Assembly (NCBI RefSeq): GCF_040436345.1
Contig: NC_133238.1
Span: forward strand, 3,385,267-3,449,266
DNA: 64,000 nucleotides
Reading direction: 5' to 3'
Source of the DNA: Pagrus major
Taxonomy: Eukaryota; Chordata; Actinopteri; Spariformes; Sparidae
The translations under genes were made by a program, and so were the position numbers. Under the pieces are notes generated by a model, which worked only from the letters and a program-made list of their open reading frames with translations, was not told where the DNA came from and made no database searches. Positions 45,300 through 55,700 of this stretch are shown here, piece after piece (position 1 is the first letter of the stretch; the number at the start of each line of letters is the position of its first letter).

Positions 45300-45683
45300 T
45301 ACAAATAAATTTTATAAAAATAAAATTTATTTTCCGTTGAGAACAGCTTGTTTACTCACTTATGGACACAAATAGATATTTACTGAGTTTGTAATATTAC
45401 CTAATTAATTTTGTAAATATTTAAATTCTGTGTTTGAATTTCTTCTCCAAAACTTGTAGTGCCCCTTTAATGCTGCTGGACTGTGGATTTCTTTGTGAAG
45501 GAGTCAGGTCAGATTTTTCACGACAGTCCAACGGATGTGACTTTATGCACATTCTCAAGTGCCTTGGGCCTCTCCCCGACCCGCTCACAGCAACAGTAGC
45601 TCACATTAGTGTAGAAATGGAGTCTGCTCACATAAACTAATGGCAGACTTCAGCACAACACACAAGTTCCACAGAGCCCCTTT
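45300..45683. repeat. Two adjacent MITE-like fragments ending GCCCCTTTAA
   Basis: 45335-45463 repeats the right half of the 42656-43017 MITE (AACAGCTTGTTTACTCACTT, CTTCTCCAAAACTTGTAG then TGCCCCTTTAA). 45464-45683 ends with a similar CAGAGCCCCTTTAA. They appear to be separate decayed insertions side by side. Confidence 0.4.
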
Positions 45684-46249
45684 AATATAAATGTTATATA
45701 CAGTTTATATATTAACAGTACTGGTATGATCTAAGAGATCATGTCAAAATGTCACTTGGCAAAACAGTTTCTTATTTTCCTTTTCTGTTTTTAATTTTTC
45801 TGTAGGCAGATTTTATTCACAAAAGTCCAAGACCATTTCATTCAGTTAATAATGTAAATATGTAAATATTAATGTAAACCTTAATATTTTTTATAATGCA
45901 CCAGGTTCGAGGGTTTACAGCACTCATTTTCTCAGAATCTTTTTCATATCCAAGTAAAATTGGTACTGTAACTGAAACTATATTGAATCAGGATATCAGG
46001 TGCGTTGTCAAGGTGGACTGGAAGTCTTTTTACCTTTCCTTTGTAATATTAAGCAATCCTGGCAGTCTCCTGCAAATAAATGAAGTTCATTTTGTCCAAA
46101 GGGGCAAAAAAAGGTCTTTAAAGGTTAGAGGCATTAAAGCAATTATCTCATCACTTCTTTATGCTGAAAGATTTTTATGCTTTATTTAATTTTGCAACAC
46201 GAAATGGACACCACACCACGCAGACTACTGGGCTGCTGCAGAGTGCCAA

Positions 46250-47470
46250 TGCATGCTACTGAAGGAAAGAGTACTGGATGGAAGGGCCTGAGCCTCTGCA
46301 AAGCCTGGCCTTGTTGACCACAGTGGTATGGTGCAGGGGCAGGTAACTGTAGTGCAGGTTGTGGCACATCTGCTCTACCTTCAGGTCATGAGCATTAGTG
46401 GCTAGTCTGCCCTCCAGACTCAACAGACACTTTTGCATCAGCTCCATCAAACACTGGCAGCGCTGATGTATGGGGCGAAGACCAGATGCCAGTTTTGTCA
46501 GGTCATTTTTTCCAGCATGAGGCTGATGTAGGGCTGGTCGAGGCACATCTGGGCCTGGGCCTCTGGTTGAGGATGTGCAGACAGTAGTTGGTCTGATGCA
46601 GCTTGGAATCACAGTTCCTGATCCGACCTGCAAGTTTCTGAGTGTCAACTGTCAGGTCTTTAATCTCGTCCATGGTCTTCTGCCTCTCCCAGCGCAGCCT
46701 CTCCTGGACCTTGCTCATCTTATTGATTTTTCTCTGAAACCGTTGGAGTTTTGACGCTGACGCTCATGGGCATTCTTCAGCCTAGCAAGGGTACACTGCA
46801 TGTTCCACGAAGGAAGAAGAAGACGAAGAAGAGAAAAGTCTTCAACCAGGTTCTCAGCAGTCAGGTTTATATCCTTGCAGCGGGACAGCCACTTGTTACG
46901 CCTCTCATAGCTTGGCTTATATTGACAAATTGGAGCTGGACGCTTAATGTCACGAGTTATACCTTTGAAGGTGAGCTTGATGGCCTCACCCTTGTTTCGA
47001 TAGTCTGCCAGCAACTGAGTGTGGATCAGTTCAGTTTATCCAACAAGATGCTGATCTGCTTCTGGAGCAATTCTGTGATCTCACTGGTAAACTGTAGCTC
47101 CTTCTTCAGCTCTGTGAGTACAGGGTCTTTTGCCCGTGTTCAGATTGTCTTTAAGCTCCACACACACCATTAGCTGTCTGTATAAACCCTCTCCTTAAGA
47201 AAGCTCTAAGCAGTGCCTTTCACTTGCTCCAGGGCAATGATTTCTTGGTCCACCTGCCCAATACCACTGGCTCACCTCCTTATGATGGGAGGTCAGCTGT
47301 GACATGGTGCGACAAGTGGGAGAGGGGATCCTCGAGAGATCTGGACCAGGGCGCAGACAAGCTCATCGTTGGGCCTCAGTACCTGGTCCTGTCAAGCTTA
47401 AGTCTAATTACCACCAAGCTGTCGTTGGGGGCAGATGTAGCAGGGTACATCTGGCGTCTGAACTGAAAGG
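46250..47470 (-). pseudogene. Tektin processed pseudogene
   Basis: Minus-strand coding-like sequence runs through several broken frames without introns. From N to C: DYRNKGEAIKLTF, RPAPICQYKPSYERR (the tektin SPNI.Y.P region), DINLTAENL, KVQERLRWERQKTMDEIKD, a degenerate form of the tektin signature RPNVELCRD (RPR then MCLDQPY), DLTKLASGLRPIHQR, and finally LLSLEGRLATNAHDLK. The order and spacing fit the second half of tektins, the coiled-coil filaments inside cilia and sperm flagella. At least five frame changes or stops interrupt it, so it is not functional. The uninterrupted exon content suggests retrocopying. Which tektin is the parent is unclear. Confidence 0.7.
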
Positions 47471-48420
47471 GTCCTATCTTAGAGTGCAAGGTCGCCTAGG
47501 AGTATGAAAGGAATTTATGGCGTTAGCTTGACTCCTTCTATCGGATAATGTTAAGGGTCATCCACCCAAATGCAGAAATTGTGGTGGTATCAATGCATGC
47601 AGATAAATTAGGATTTATTTAGAGATGCACCGATACTATTTTTCCTTCTGATAGTAATTCCAATACCCAAACTTTGTGTATCTGCTGACACCAAGTTTCG
47701 ACCTGATACCATTGCATTACAGTATATTGATATTATTAGAGTTCTACTTTCACCCTAATACAATGGAGGTGAGTGGAATTTAGTTTATTGTTCTCACAGC
47801 ATGAAGGAAGTACTTTTCAAATATTTAACAAGAACATGTCTTTACAGAAAATGTGTCCTTGTTGCGCTGGTTAATCTACATAACACACTGTCAACAGTTT
47901 CTGTTAAACATACTTTGTAGCAAAGAAATAGTTCCTCTAAAAACTGTCATGTGTTTTTCTGTGAATTGTCCATCTCAATAAAGACACTGTTTTTAGAAAT
48001 GGATGTGCCAATATAAAACATGAGAAAATATTTTTTAAATTTGGGTGAACTGACCCTGATTGACAGACTGTACATTTTTTCATTTTTTGGAAAGACAGCA
48101 AGAATTATTTTAAAACAGAAGAGAGTTACTTACCACATGTCCCGTGACCAGAATGAATCAAGTGAAGGAATGTTTAAGAAATCTGAGATAAATTGCCAGT
48201 CTCTGAAAAGTTGTGCTCAGTTCAAGCTGAGCAAACATCCAGAACCACTGTCACTGTGACATCAAACGGACTGTTTTACTGTTCTGTTCTTTCTGTTCTT
48301 CCATGTTTACATGAATGTTTTATATCATAAACATGCAATCATTTATATGATGATGAAGCTAGAGGTGGGCTTTTGGTGGAGTGGACCGCCTCCGCTATCA
48401 AACACTGTGAGAATTCATTG
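47471..48420. other. Stretch between the tektin pseudogene and the Penelope-like element
   Basis: No gene. 47626-47720 (AGATGCACCGATAC, CTGATACCATTGC) resembles the end of a decayed hAT-type repeat, but no matching second end was found. Confidence 0.25.
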
Positions 48421-49093
48421 GTTTAACATTGGAACATCACCATCTTGCCGGCAGACAAAGGGAGATGCACTGTAGTGCTAAACACAGCGAACTACCACAC
48501 CAAAGTCACTAATCTGCTTAGTGATACTAACACCTTTGAGACTCTGAGGCGAAATCCTACCAGTAGCTACAAAAAGGAGGTTATAGAACATCTGCATCTG
48601 AACTGGAAATGACAAAGCCATTGACAGGCCATTATATTACAGTCTGTACCCTGGGGAAGCCATCCCATGTATCTATGGACTCCCCAAGATACACAAGGAA
48701 GGAGCACCACTCAGACCCATCATCAGCAGCATTAACTCAGTTACTTATAACATATCCAAGCACTTAGCCAGTATCCTAGCTCCTTTGGTTGGTAACACTC
48801 AACACCACATCAAAAACTCACAGGAGTTCGCCAACAATGTGAGTGAAATAACACTGGACCCAGACGAAACAATGGTTTCCTATGATGTCATCTCAATTTT
48901 TACATGCATTCCCACTCAAGAAAGCTGTTAGGATGGTGAAGAAACGGCTGCTACAGGACAGCACTCTGTCCAGCACAACCGGCTTCACCCCAGACCACAT
49001 TTGTGCCTTACTGGACCTCTGTCTGACGCCCACCTACTTCCAGTACAGTGAAGGTTTCTACAGACAGAAGCACGGCTGTGCCATGGGCTCACA

Positions 49094-49402
49094 GTGTCTC
49101 CAATAGTGACCAACCTCTACATGGAAGAAGTGGAGAGCAGAGCCTTGATTACCTTCACAGAAACTGCTCCTAGCCACTGGTTCAGGTATGTGGACAACAC
49201 CTGGGTCAAAATCAGAGCAAGGGAAGTGGAAGCCTTCACAGAATATATAAATGCTGTGGACAATAACATCAAGTTCACACGGGAAGATGTCAGAGGAGAC
49301 AGTCTGCCCTTCTTGGACTGTGCAGTACACATTGAAGAAGAAAGAAGCTTCAACATTGAGGTGTACAGAAAATCTACACACAGATCAATACTTGCTGTTT
49401 GA
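49094..49402 (+). pseudogene. Penelope-like RT palm/thumb fragment
   Basis: This is the longest clean piece of the RT: 102 residues with SPIVTNLYMEEVE (motif after the AMGSPLSP turn), the catalytic motif RYVDNTWVKI, and the thumb SLPFLDCAVHIEEE. The second aspartate of the usual YVDD is asparagine. It loses frame after EVYRKSTH, where the next frame continues HTDQYLLFDSHHPLEHK. Confidence 0.8.
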
Positions 49403-49833
49403 CTCTCATCACCCACTGGAGCACAAGCTGGGGGTCATCAGAGCCTCAAACCATCAGGCTGAGATCATGTCCACTAAGTCATAGGGGAAGGAGAAGGAAC
49501 AGAAGCACATCAGGGGAGCACTTAAAACCTGTGGTTACCCAAACTGGACCTTTGTCAAAACCAAAAGATCCAGAGCAGACAGAGAGGAGGAGACGAGAAA
49601 ACGTAACAACATGGTCATTCCTTATGTCGCAGGAACATCTGAGAAACTCGGAGGACCTTCAATAAACATCATATCCCAGTTCACTTCAAACCTACCAACA
49701 CACTGAGGCAGAAACTTCTCCATCCTAAGGACAAAACACCCAGGCATAAACAGAGTAATGTAGTTTATGCTGTTCAATGCAGCCAGGACTGCACAGATTT
49801 GTACATTGGGGAGACAAAACAACCTCTCCATAA

Positions 49834-50202
49834 ATGGCACAACACAGGAGGGCCAACTCCTCAGGTCAAGACTCTGCTGTCCACTTACATCTGAAGGAGG
49901 AAAATCATTCCTTTGAGGACAACAATGTAAACATCTTGGCCACAGAGGACAGATGGTTTGAAAGAGGAATAAAGGAATCCATCTATGTCAAACTGGAACG
50001 GCGGTCTTTGAACAGAGGAGGTGGCCTAAGACATTACTTATCACCCACCTACAATGCTGTACTGAGTTCTCTCCCGAGACAGCTTAAAAACCATTCACAC
50101 CTGGGCTCACCTGGCACTAGCAACCCACATGAAGGCCGGTTGGGTCAACGACCCACAAGTGGCCCTGCCGACTCTGTAAGGACACTCCCACACAGAGTTT
50201 AA
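49834..50202 (+). pseudogene. Penelope-like GIY-YIG endonuclease C-terminal part
   Basis: The 122-residue frame (MAQHRRANSSGQDSAVHLHL, then NILATEDRWFERGIKESIYV and LNRGGGLRHYLSPTYN) is the second half of the element's GIY-YIG nuclease with its conserved E in RWFERGIKE. The first half (VVYAVQCSQDCTDLYIGET) is in another frame just upstream, near 49755-49820. Confidence 0.8.
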
Positions 50203-50229
50203 AAGCCTGCGGCTCCCCTCCAATTAGTT

Positions 50230-50360
50230 AGAACTGAAGAAGCCTCCTGGATGAGAGGTGAAACGGCTTCAAGAAACTGAAACACGTACAGTTGCCTACG
50301 ATACAGCACCTAGATTTACCATGACCTGGATGACTGAGAACCTTCATCAACATTGGAACT
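50230..50360 (+). mobile_element. Penelope-like 3' tail with hammerhead-like core
   Basis: It directly follows the element's coding region and matches the solo copy at 42474-42597. The stretch CCTGGATGAGAGGTGAAACG resembles a hammerhead ribozyme core (CUGAUGA, short stem, GAAAC) with one extra G. GAAG and CTTC segments on either side can pair. Penelope-like elements are known to carry hammerheads in such terminal parts; activity of this one is not established. Confidence 0.55.
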
Positions 50361-50379
50361 AATATTCCAAAAACGCAAT

Positions 50380-50720
50380 ACATGTTTTGATACTTGGCTT
50401 TGAGAAATATAATCATGTTTAATGAAGCCGACCAACATTGATATTTGGAGCTGATGCAGATGCCAATTATAGGGAGTAAAAAAATTCTGAAATCAATATA
50501 ACAGCCGAGATACATGCTTTTTTTGCAATGATTCCTCAAATGTGGCAATCAAACACTTGTGACATAGACATGTAACAGAGGCTGGATATTTTACAGTTTC
50601 ACAATAAACTTTGTCTAAAATAACATCAGTGAACTGAAACGGTAAACTTTACAGCAGATTTAATAATTATAAATTACTCCAAACATATTTTTCTGTATTA
50701 TATTCTCTCTAAAAAAACAA
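50380..50720. repeat. Decayed hAT-like repeat, copy A
   Basis: The GATGCAGATGCCAATTATAG then GGAGTAAAAAAATTCTGA stretch is wording of a dispersed fish repeat. The block CAATGATTCCTCAAATGTGG, CATGTAACAGAGGCTGGATA and AATAACATCAGTGAACTGAA recurs at 52575-52710. Confidence 0.45.
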
Positions 50721-52440
50721 AAAACTAATTTGTTCTCAAAATCTGAGGCCTTGTACACATGGACAAGGGTATTTTTATATATGAGGGTATAAAACAAAAA
50801 CAATAAAAAGAAAACTGTCCAAACGATTGTTTTAGTACGGTTTCAGAAATAATCTCCATCATACAGCACACCTGAAAACACATGGCTAGTCACGTACACT
50901 GGGTTTTGTAAACAGGATGGTCTGGTTGGTTCCCTAGCTAAAGAAAATACTGTGAATGAGGCAGTAAAACGTGACCGCTCTTGACAAAACTTTGTGGATA
51001 ACTTAATAATAAACATTGTCAGCAGTTTATTTTGTCTCTCTTTTCCATCTGTCTTTCTAAATATAATTTTAAACAATATAACATCTATTAATTCAACATA
51101 CAAACTCAAATACAAACAACACATACTCCAAGTATTTGCCAATGATGCTACAAACACTGATGAACATGCGTGTCTGTGTCATAATTTCCAAAAAACTCCC
51201 GTCCAGACATGAACACTAAAAACAGAGTTTCTGAATATCTTCACCCTGGAATGAGTCTTCCTAAAGCTCATTTTTCAGTGCCTTAAGACATTGTTTACAT
51301 GTGTACCAATGGCCAAAATGCAGAGAAAAAGCTTGGTATTGAGAAATAAATACTTGTGTATGTGTGGATGTGTATATGTATGTTTTGTCGATTGTAATTG
51401 ACTGTATATTCTTTGCAATGTTATGATTTTTTTGGTGTTCTCACAGGAATTGATGCAGTATGTGTGTTGATCAAATGTGGGCACACTGCATAATGAGCAT
51501 GTGCTTACATTACAATGAATAAGTAGAGTGTAACTGGGATACAATCAAGTATTGTCTTGTAGCATTGCATTCTCTGTCCACTAGATGGTGTGTCAGACTT
51601 ATAGTTGTTCTCCTCATGCTACAGCAGCTCCACAGTAGAGCACAGTCAAGGTTTTTTGGGGATTTCTGTGGCACTAATTAAGGCTGCTGGAACATCTTCT
51701 TCTGCTTTGGACCAGCAGCTTAAAATGGCTGGCACAGAAATGTGAGACACAAACTGATAATCAAAGGGATGGAGGGCAGTGGTAGCATCTCTGTGGCCGA
51801 TGTGTCTGAAGAAGGGCATGATGGATATGGGCATAGTTGCAAAGCACGCTGTGCTGCACAAAGCCTCACCAGACAACGGCCCGCTGCTATTTATAGAGCA
51901 GGCGTGGTATAAATTTAGCTCATGCTTGAAATCAAGATTTAGCTGCATCAGTGTTTCCCTGCTTCTACTGAAAGACACTGAGGCTGGTGCTGTCTCAGAT
52001 AAGTACACTTGTTTAATCATTTATCTCCTTAAAGCACTAATAGATCAATTGGATTTTCTTGGTCACTGTCTTGTAACAAACTCAAGATAATATCAGTGCT
52101 GTTTCTCAAAGTGTGTTGTAGTGTTTTTGAATGTGTTTTTCTTTCTTTTCAGACAGCAATTGATTTCTATTTTTCAATTACGTACGGAAATCAAGTTGGT
52201 CTTGAAGCATGTTTGAGGAAAGTAATCCATCTCACTGGACATCATTTCTGTAGGGCTGCAAATCACAGTCATTTCCATCATCAGTTTATTTGCAGATTAT
52301 TGTTCAAAATCTTGCTTGTTTTGTACATGAAACGTAAGACGATGATGAAAAAGCACCAAGCAAACAGGAGTCCTATATGCCCGCTCCTATTGCACGCTGA
52401 CTGAAGGCGGGCTTGTGGATGCATTTTAGCATTCACAAGC
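50721..52440. other. Unassigned stretch between two copies of a repeat
   Basis: No slx9 exon or RNA gene recognised. A 124-residue minus frame at 51646-52020 has no family resemblance that I can see. Confidence 0.3.
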
Positions 52441-52770
52441 ATCCAAACATTTCCAATTACTCCAAAAGTCCAAATATATTGATAATACAAGATTCCAAAA
52501 TTAAGAACTGAAAAAGTCAGAAATTGATAAATCAACCAATATCTTATATACACAAAATATGGTATACAGAAACACATTTTTTTTTGCAAATGATCTGTCA
52601 AATGTGGTTATCAAACACTCATTACAAAGATATGTAACAGAGGCAGGATAACAGTTTAACAATAACTTTATTGTTCAAAATGACATCAGTGCTCTGAAAC
52701 AGCAAACTTTACTGGGAACACATTCTCTGCATTTTATTTTGTAAAAACCAAAGTTTTAGTATTCACACAT
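52441..52770. repeat. Decayed hAT-like repeat, copy B
   Basis: Same orientation and order as copy A at 50380-50720: GCAAATGATCTGTCAAATGTGG, then TATGTAACAGAGGCAGGATA and AATGACATCAGTGCTCTGAA. The copies are clearly related but diverged. Confidence 0.45.
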
Positions 52771-55700
52771 ATCAGACAAAATGTACACAGATACCTAGCC
52801 CTGCCCAGGCTGACAAGACACTACAAAAAAAACCTTCAAAGAAGAACTTTAAAACAAGATATTTGGAACAGCCTCACATACGAGTGATTTAAGAGAATTT
52901 TTGGCATTTGGCAACTTTCTCATATTTTGAATTTAAATTTGTGTAGGAACAAAAAATCACAAGTGGTGCATATGTGTCGAACAAATCATGTACAGAAAGT
53001 CGGTCTGACTCTACAGGAGGATTTGACCTGAAATCATAATTAAACTGAATGAATTTGGACTTTTACTATGAAAACAAAATTAACATAACAACTAGAATAG
53101 ACTTCATGCACAAGTAATATTCTCTTCACCATATATTATCATATTATTTTATTGTAATTTCTTTTTTTTTTTTTTTTTACAATTTGTATTAGTATATTTC
53201 AGCACATAAACATGAAGAGAATTTGCTCACTCAAACAGCTGCCTCAGGGTCTTTCTCGTTCTCTACTGACTTTCCTAAAATTACCAACAAATGGAGTGGA
53301 ACAGGTCCCCTTATTTGGCAATTTCAGGGCCGTGGATTATGCTAATGATCAAGTCTTATGTTTGCACACCTCCCCATGAACAGGTAGCATAACTGAGGAT
53401 GAAATGAGCTATATACAAGCGTGTGCAGTTAAGAGAGTTTAGTAAATCCGACTCATGCAAGCAAAGCTGACAGAAAAACATCAGAGAGATTTAGATTTAG
53501 ACTTATACAAATATGTTCTTGCATGAGGCCCACTGTTTTTCAATGTGGAATAATCACCATGAGAGTAGGATTAAAGTCTCCAGGGTTAGGGTTCAGTTTC
53601 TCAGAGACAGCCAGTATAATACTTATCAAAACTATACTTATAGAGTGAAGTCCATTTTCTCAGAGATCATATTTTTAATAAAGGCCTGTTTGTATTGTCC
53701 TTAGCCTTTAGTGTAAAGTCCTGACTGTGGCGGTTGCTCAGAGATCCCCCACGGCCAAAGTGGCAAAGTGCTCTGTCCGCAGTCTAATTAGAGGTATCAT
53801 ATCACTATCAGACCCTGGAGGGAAGACCCTGGATCCTCTTTATTTTCAGGTCATCTCCCTACAGACCGCCCGCCTGCCCACTTCCCTCCTCTCCTCTTCC
53901 TCGTCTTCTGCCCTTCACATCTACACACTACCCTCCCATCTCTCAACCATCTCCTGCATGTTCATCAGTTGTTAGACTGAACACTGAAGAATCACCATCA
54001 TTTCAACTATATTATATAATGTTAATCTGTCAATAATCCTATGTTGTTTCTATGTTTTGGGGTTTTTCTTTTTTTTTTTTTACCCGTCTCTGTTATTTTT
54101 CTCCTGTTTGGTTTTAGGCTGATGGGCAAATTTGCCTGTGCTGAGCTGTCATGTTTACTTGCATCTTTATAATGCGACTGCATGCATCAGAGCATCAGAG
54201 CATGCAATGGAAGTAATAGTTATCTGCGTGTGAAAGTCAGTGATGCTGTGAAGATGAAAATGGTTTCTGGGTGAGAAACCAGATAGTTCTTCAAGGGGTC
54301 CTTTGGTCAGGGTGGTGGATCTGTCACACCAACCACATACAGCCTGGAGTGGTTATTAAAAATGTCTTTTGATATAATTTTGAAAGTGACTATCAAAATT
54401 GTATGCGTATGAAATGCACACGACAACAAACCTGTAACCTGTAAAATAATGGTAATACAGTTTTCCAGCAGCTTGGGCACTAAAAAATCCTGTAAAATAA
54501 CAGAAATCTTATAAAAATACTGTGATTTTCCATGATTAAATAGTATTTTTTATCTGCAATTTTACATCAGATCTTATTTATTTATTTATTTTTTTTATGT
54601 GTACAAGCAATCAAATTACACTGCTAAAATACAAAAAAATCAGGCTTAAAGTTCCAGAAGAGTGCTGTTATTAGTTGGGTTTTTTATATACTGTTACTAA
54701 AAAATGTAATAGAATGATACACTACCCATGTAACACCCATCTCACTAATGGTAAAGGCTACAAACCAGCACAAAATGACAAATACCAATATCAGCCAGGA
54801 TTTTCTGAACACACATTACAAACACTAACTAAAAGTAACATTGGGATTTTAGTTCATAAAACAGTAAACTTTACAAACAACTCAGCACAATGCATGATGG
54901 GAAAAGTAGGCCAGAGAGCAATAGAGTAGAAGGTGGAGTCAAACTGTGTCTTCACTGGAAAGTAGTTTGTGAAATACATAGATAAAAGCACATTCATTCA
55001 ATATTTTTGCTGTTTTTTTTTTTATTTCTGTCAATTAACAAAGAAATCCATGTAAAATTACAGAACCAATACCTCTACTCACTAATTCTATCTATTGTTA
55101 TATTTAGTAATTACAATCTTAAACTTGAATATAACAAATTAAATATTTGTGAAATTATGATACATTTGTATTTTTATGTAGAAAAACTGTTATAGTTAAA
55201 GCACACTTACATATTTCTCTTGTTTTTTTTATATTAGACATGTCAAATCAGTCTTTTTGTAATTTTTATATTTTAGTGTCTCTCAAAAATTAAAAAAACC
55301 TTTAAAAATGTGTAAAATGAACAGAAAGTCTTCTGTAAAATCCAAGATTTTTTTTTTTCAGTCCAGAATCCTCCAGGGAAAGAGATTAGTTATCTGAACA
55401 TGGTGAAACAGAAAACCTTTCTAAAGTAAAATGCTTTACATTTGTTTCACCAACAGTCATATTTCTATAGGAAATAATCTTCCTCTATCCTCTAATTCTA
55501 TGCCATCTTATTATTTATCATAAAGCATGAATATGGAATTAATTTTAACTGTTTGTACCATCTCAACAACCCAAGATTTCCCGATAAACATAAGATCTGT
55601 TCAGATGTGACCTTCATGGCCTTCATAACCTGTGATATTTCTTTGTCAAAGAAATGGGTCCTTACTGTGAGATCCAAGGTGATGGATTACTCTTCAATTA

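Larger units (their letters stand above)
48430..50365 (+). mobile_element. Penelope-like retroelement with RT and GIY-YIG domains, decayed
   Basis: On + the pieces read in order LPADKGRCTVVLNTANYH, YGLPKIHKEGAPLRPIIS, VSYDVISIFTCIPTQES, HGCAMGS, RYVDNTWVKI and FLDCAVHIEEERSFNIEVYR. These are the fingers, palm and thumb of a Penelope-type RT. They continue to a GIY-YIG endonuclease (VVYAVQCSQDCTDLYIGET, then LHKWH near 49760-49845). The strand-cutting endonuclease plus RT without LTR enzymes defines these elements. Frames change at least four times and stops occur, so it is dead. The catalytic box is YVDN rather than YVDD. The beginning is truncated, and a 3' tail follows at 50230-50360. Confidence 0.88.

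Noticed and set aside
45583-45683. Search for an slx9 exon 3 soon after exon 2
   Set aside because: The sequence is MITE-like, ending in GCCCCTTTAA, with no basic helix coding.
51646-52020. 124-residue minus frame as an slx9-region gene
   Set aside because: The wording fits no family known to me and it lacks splice or poly(A) context.
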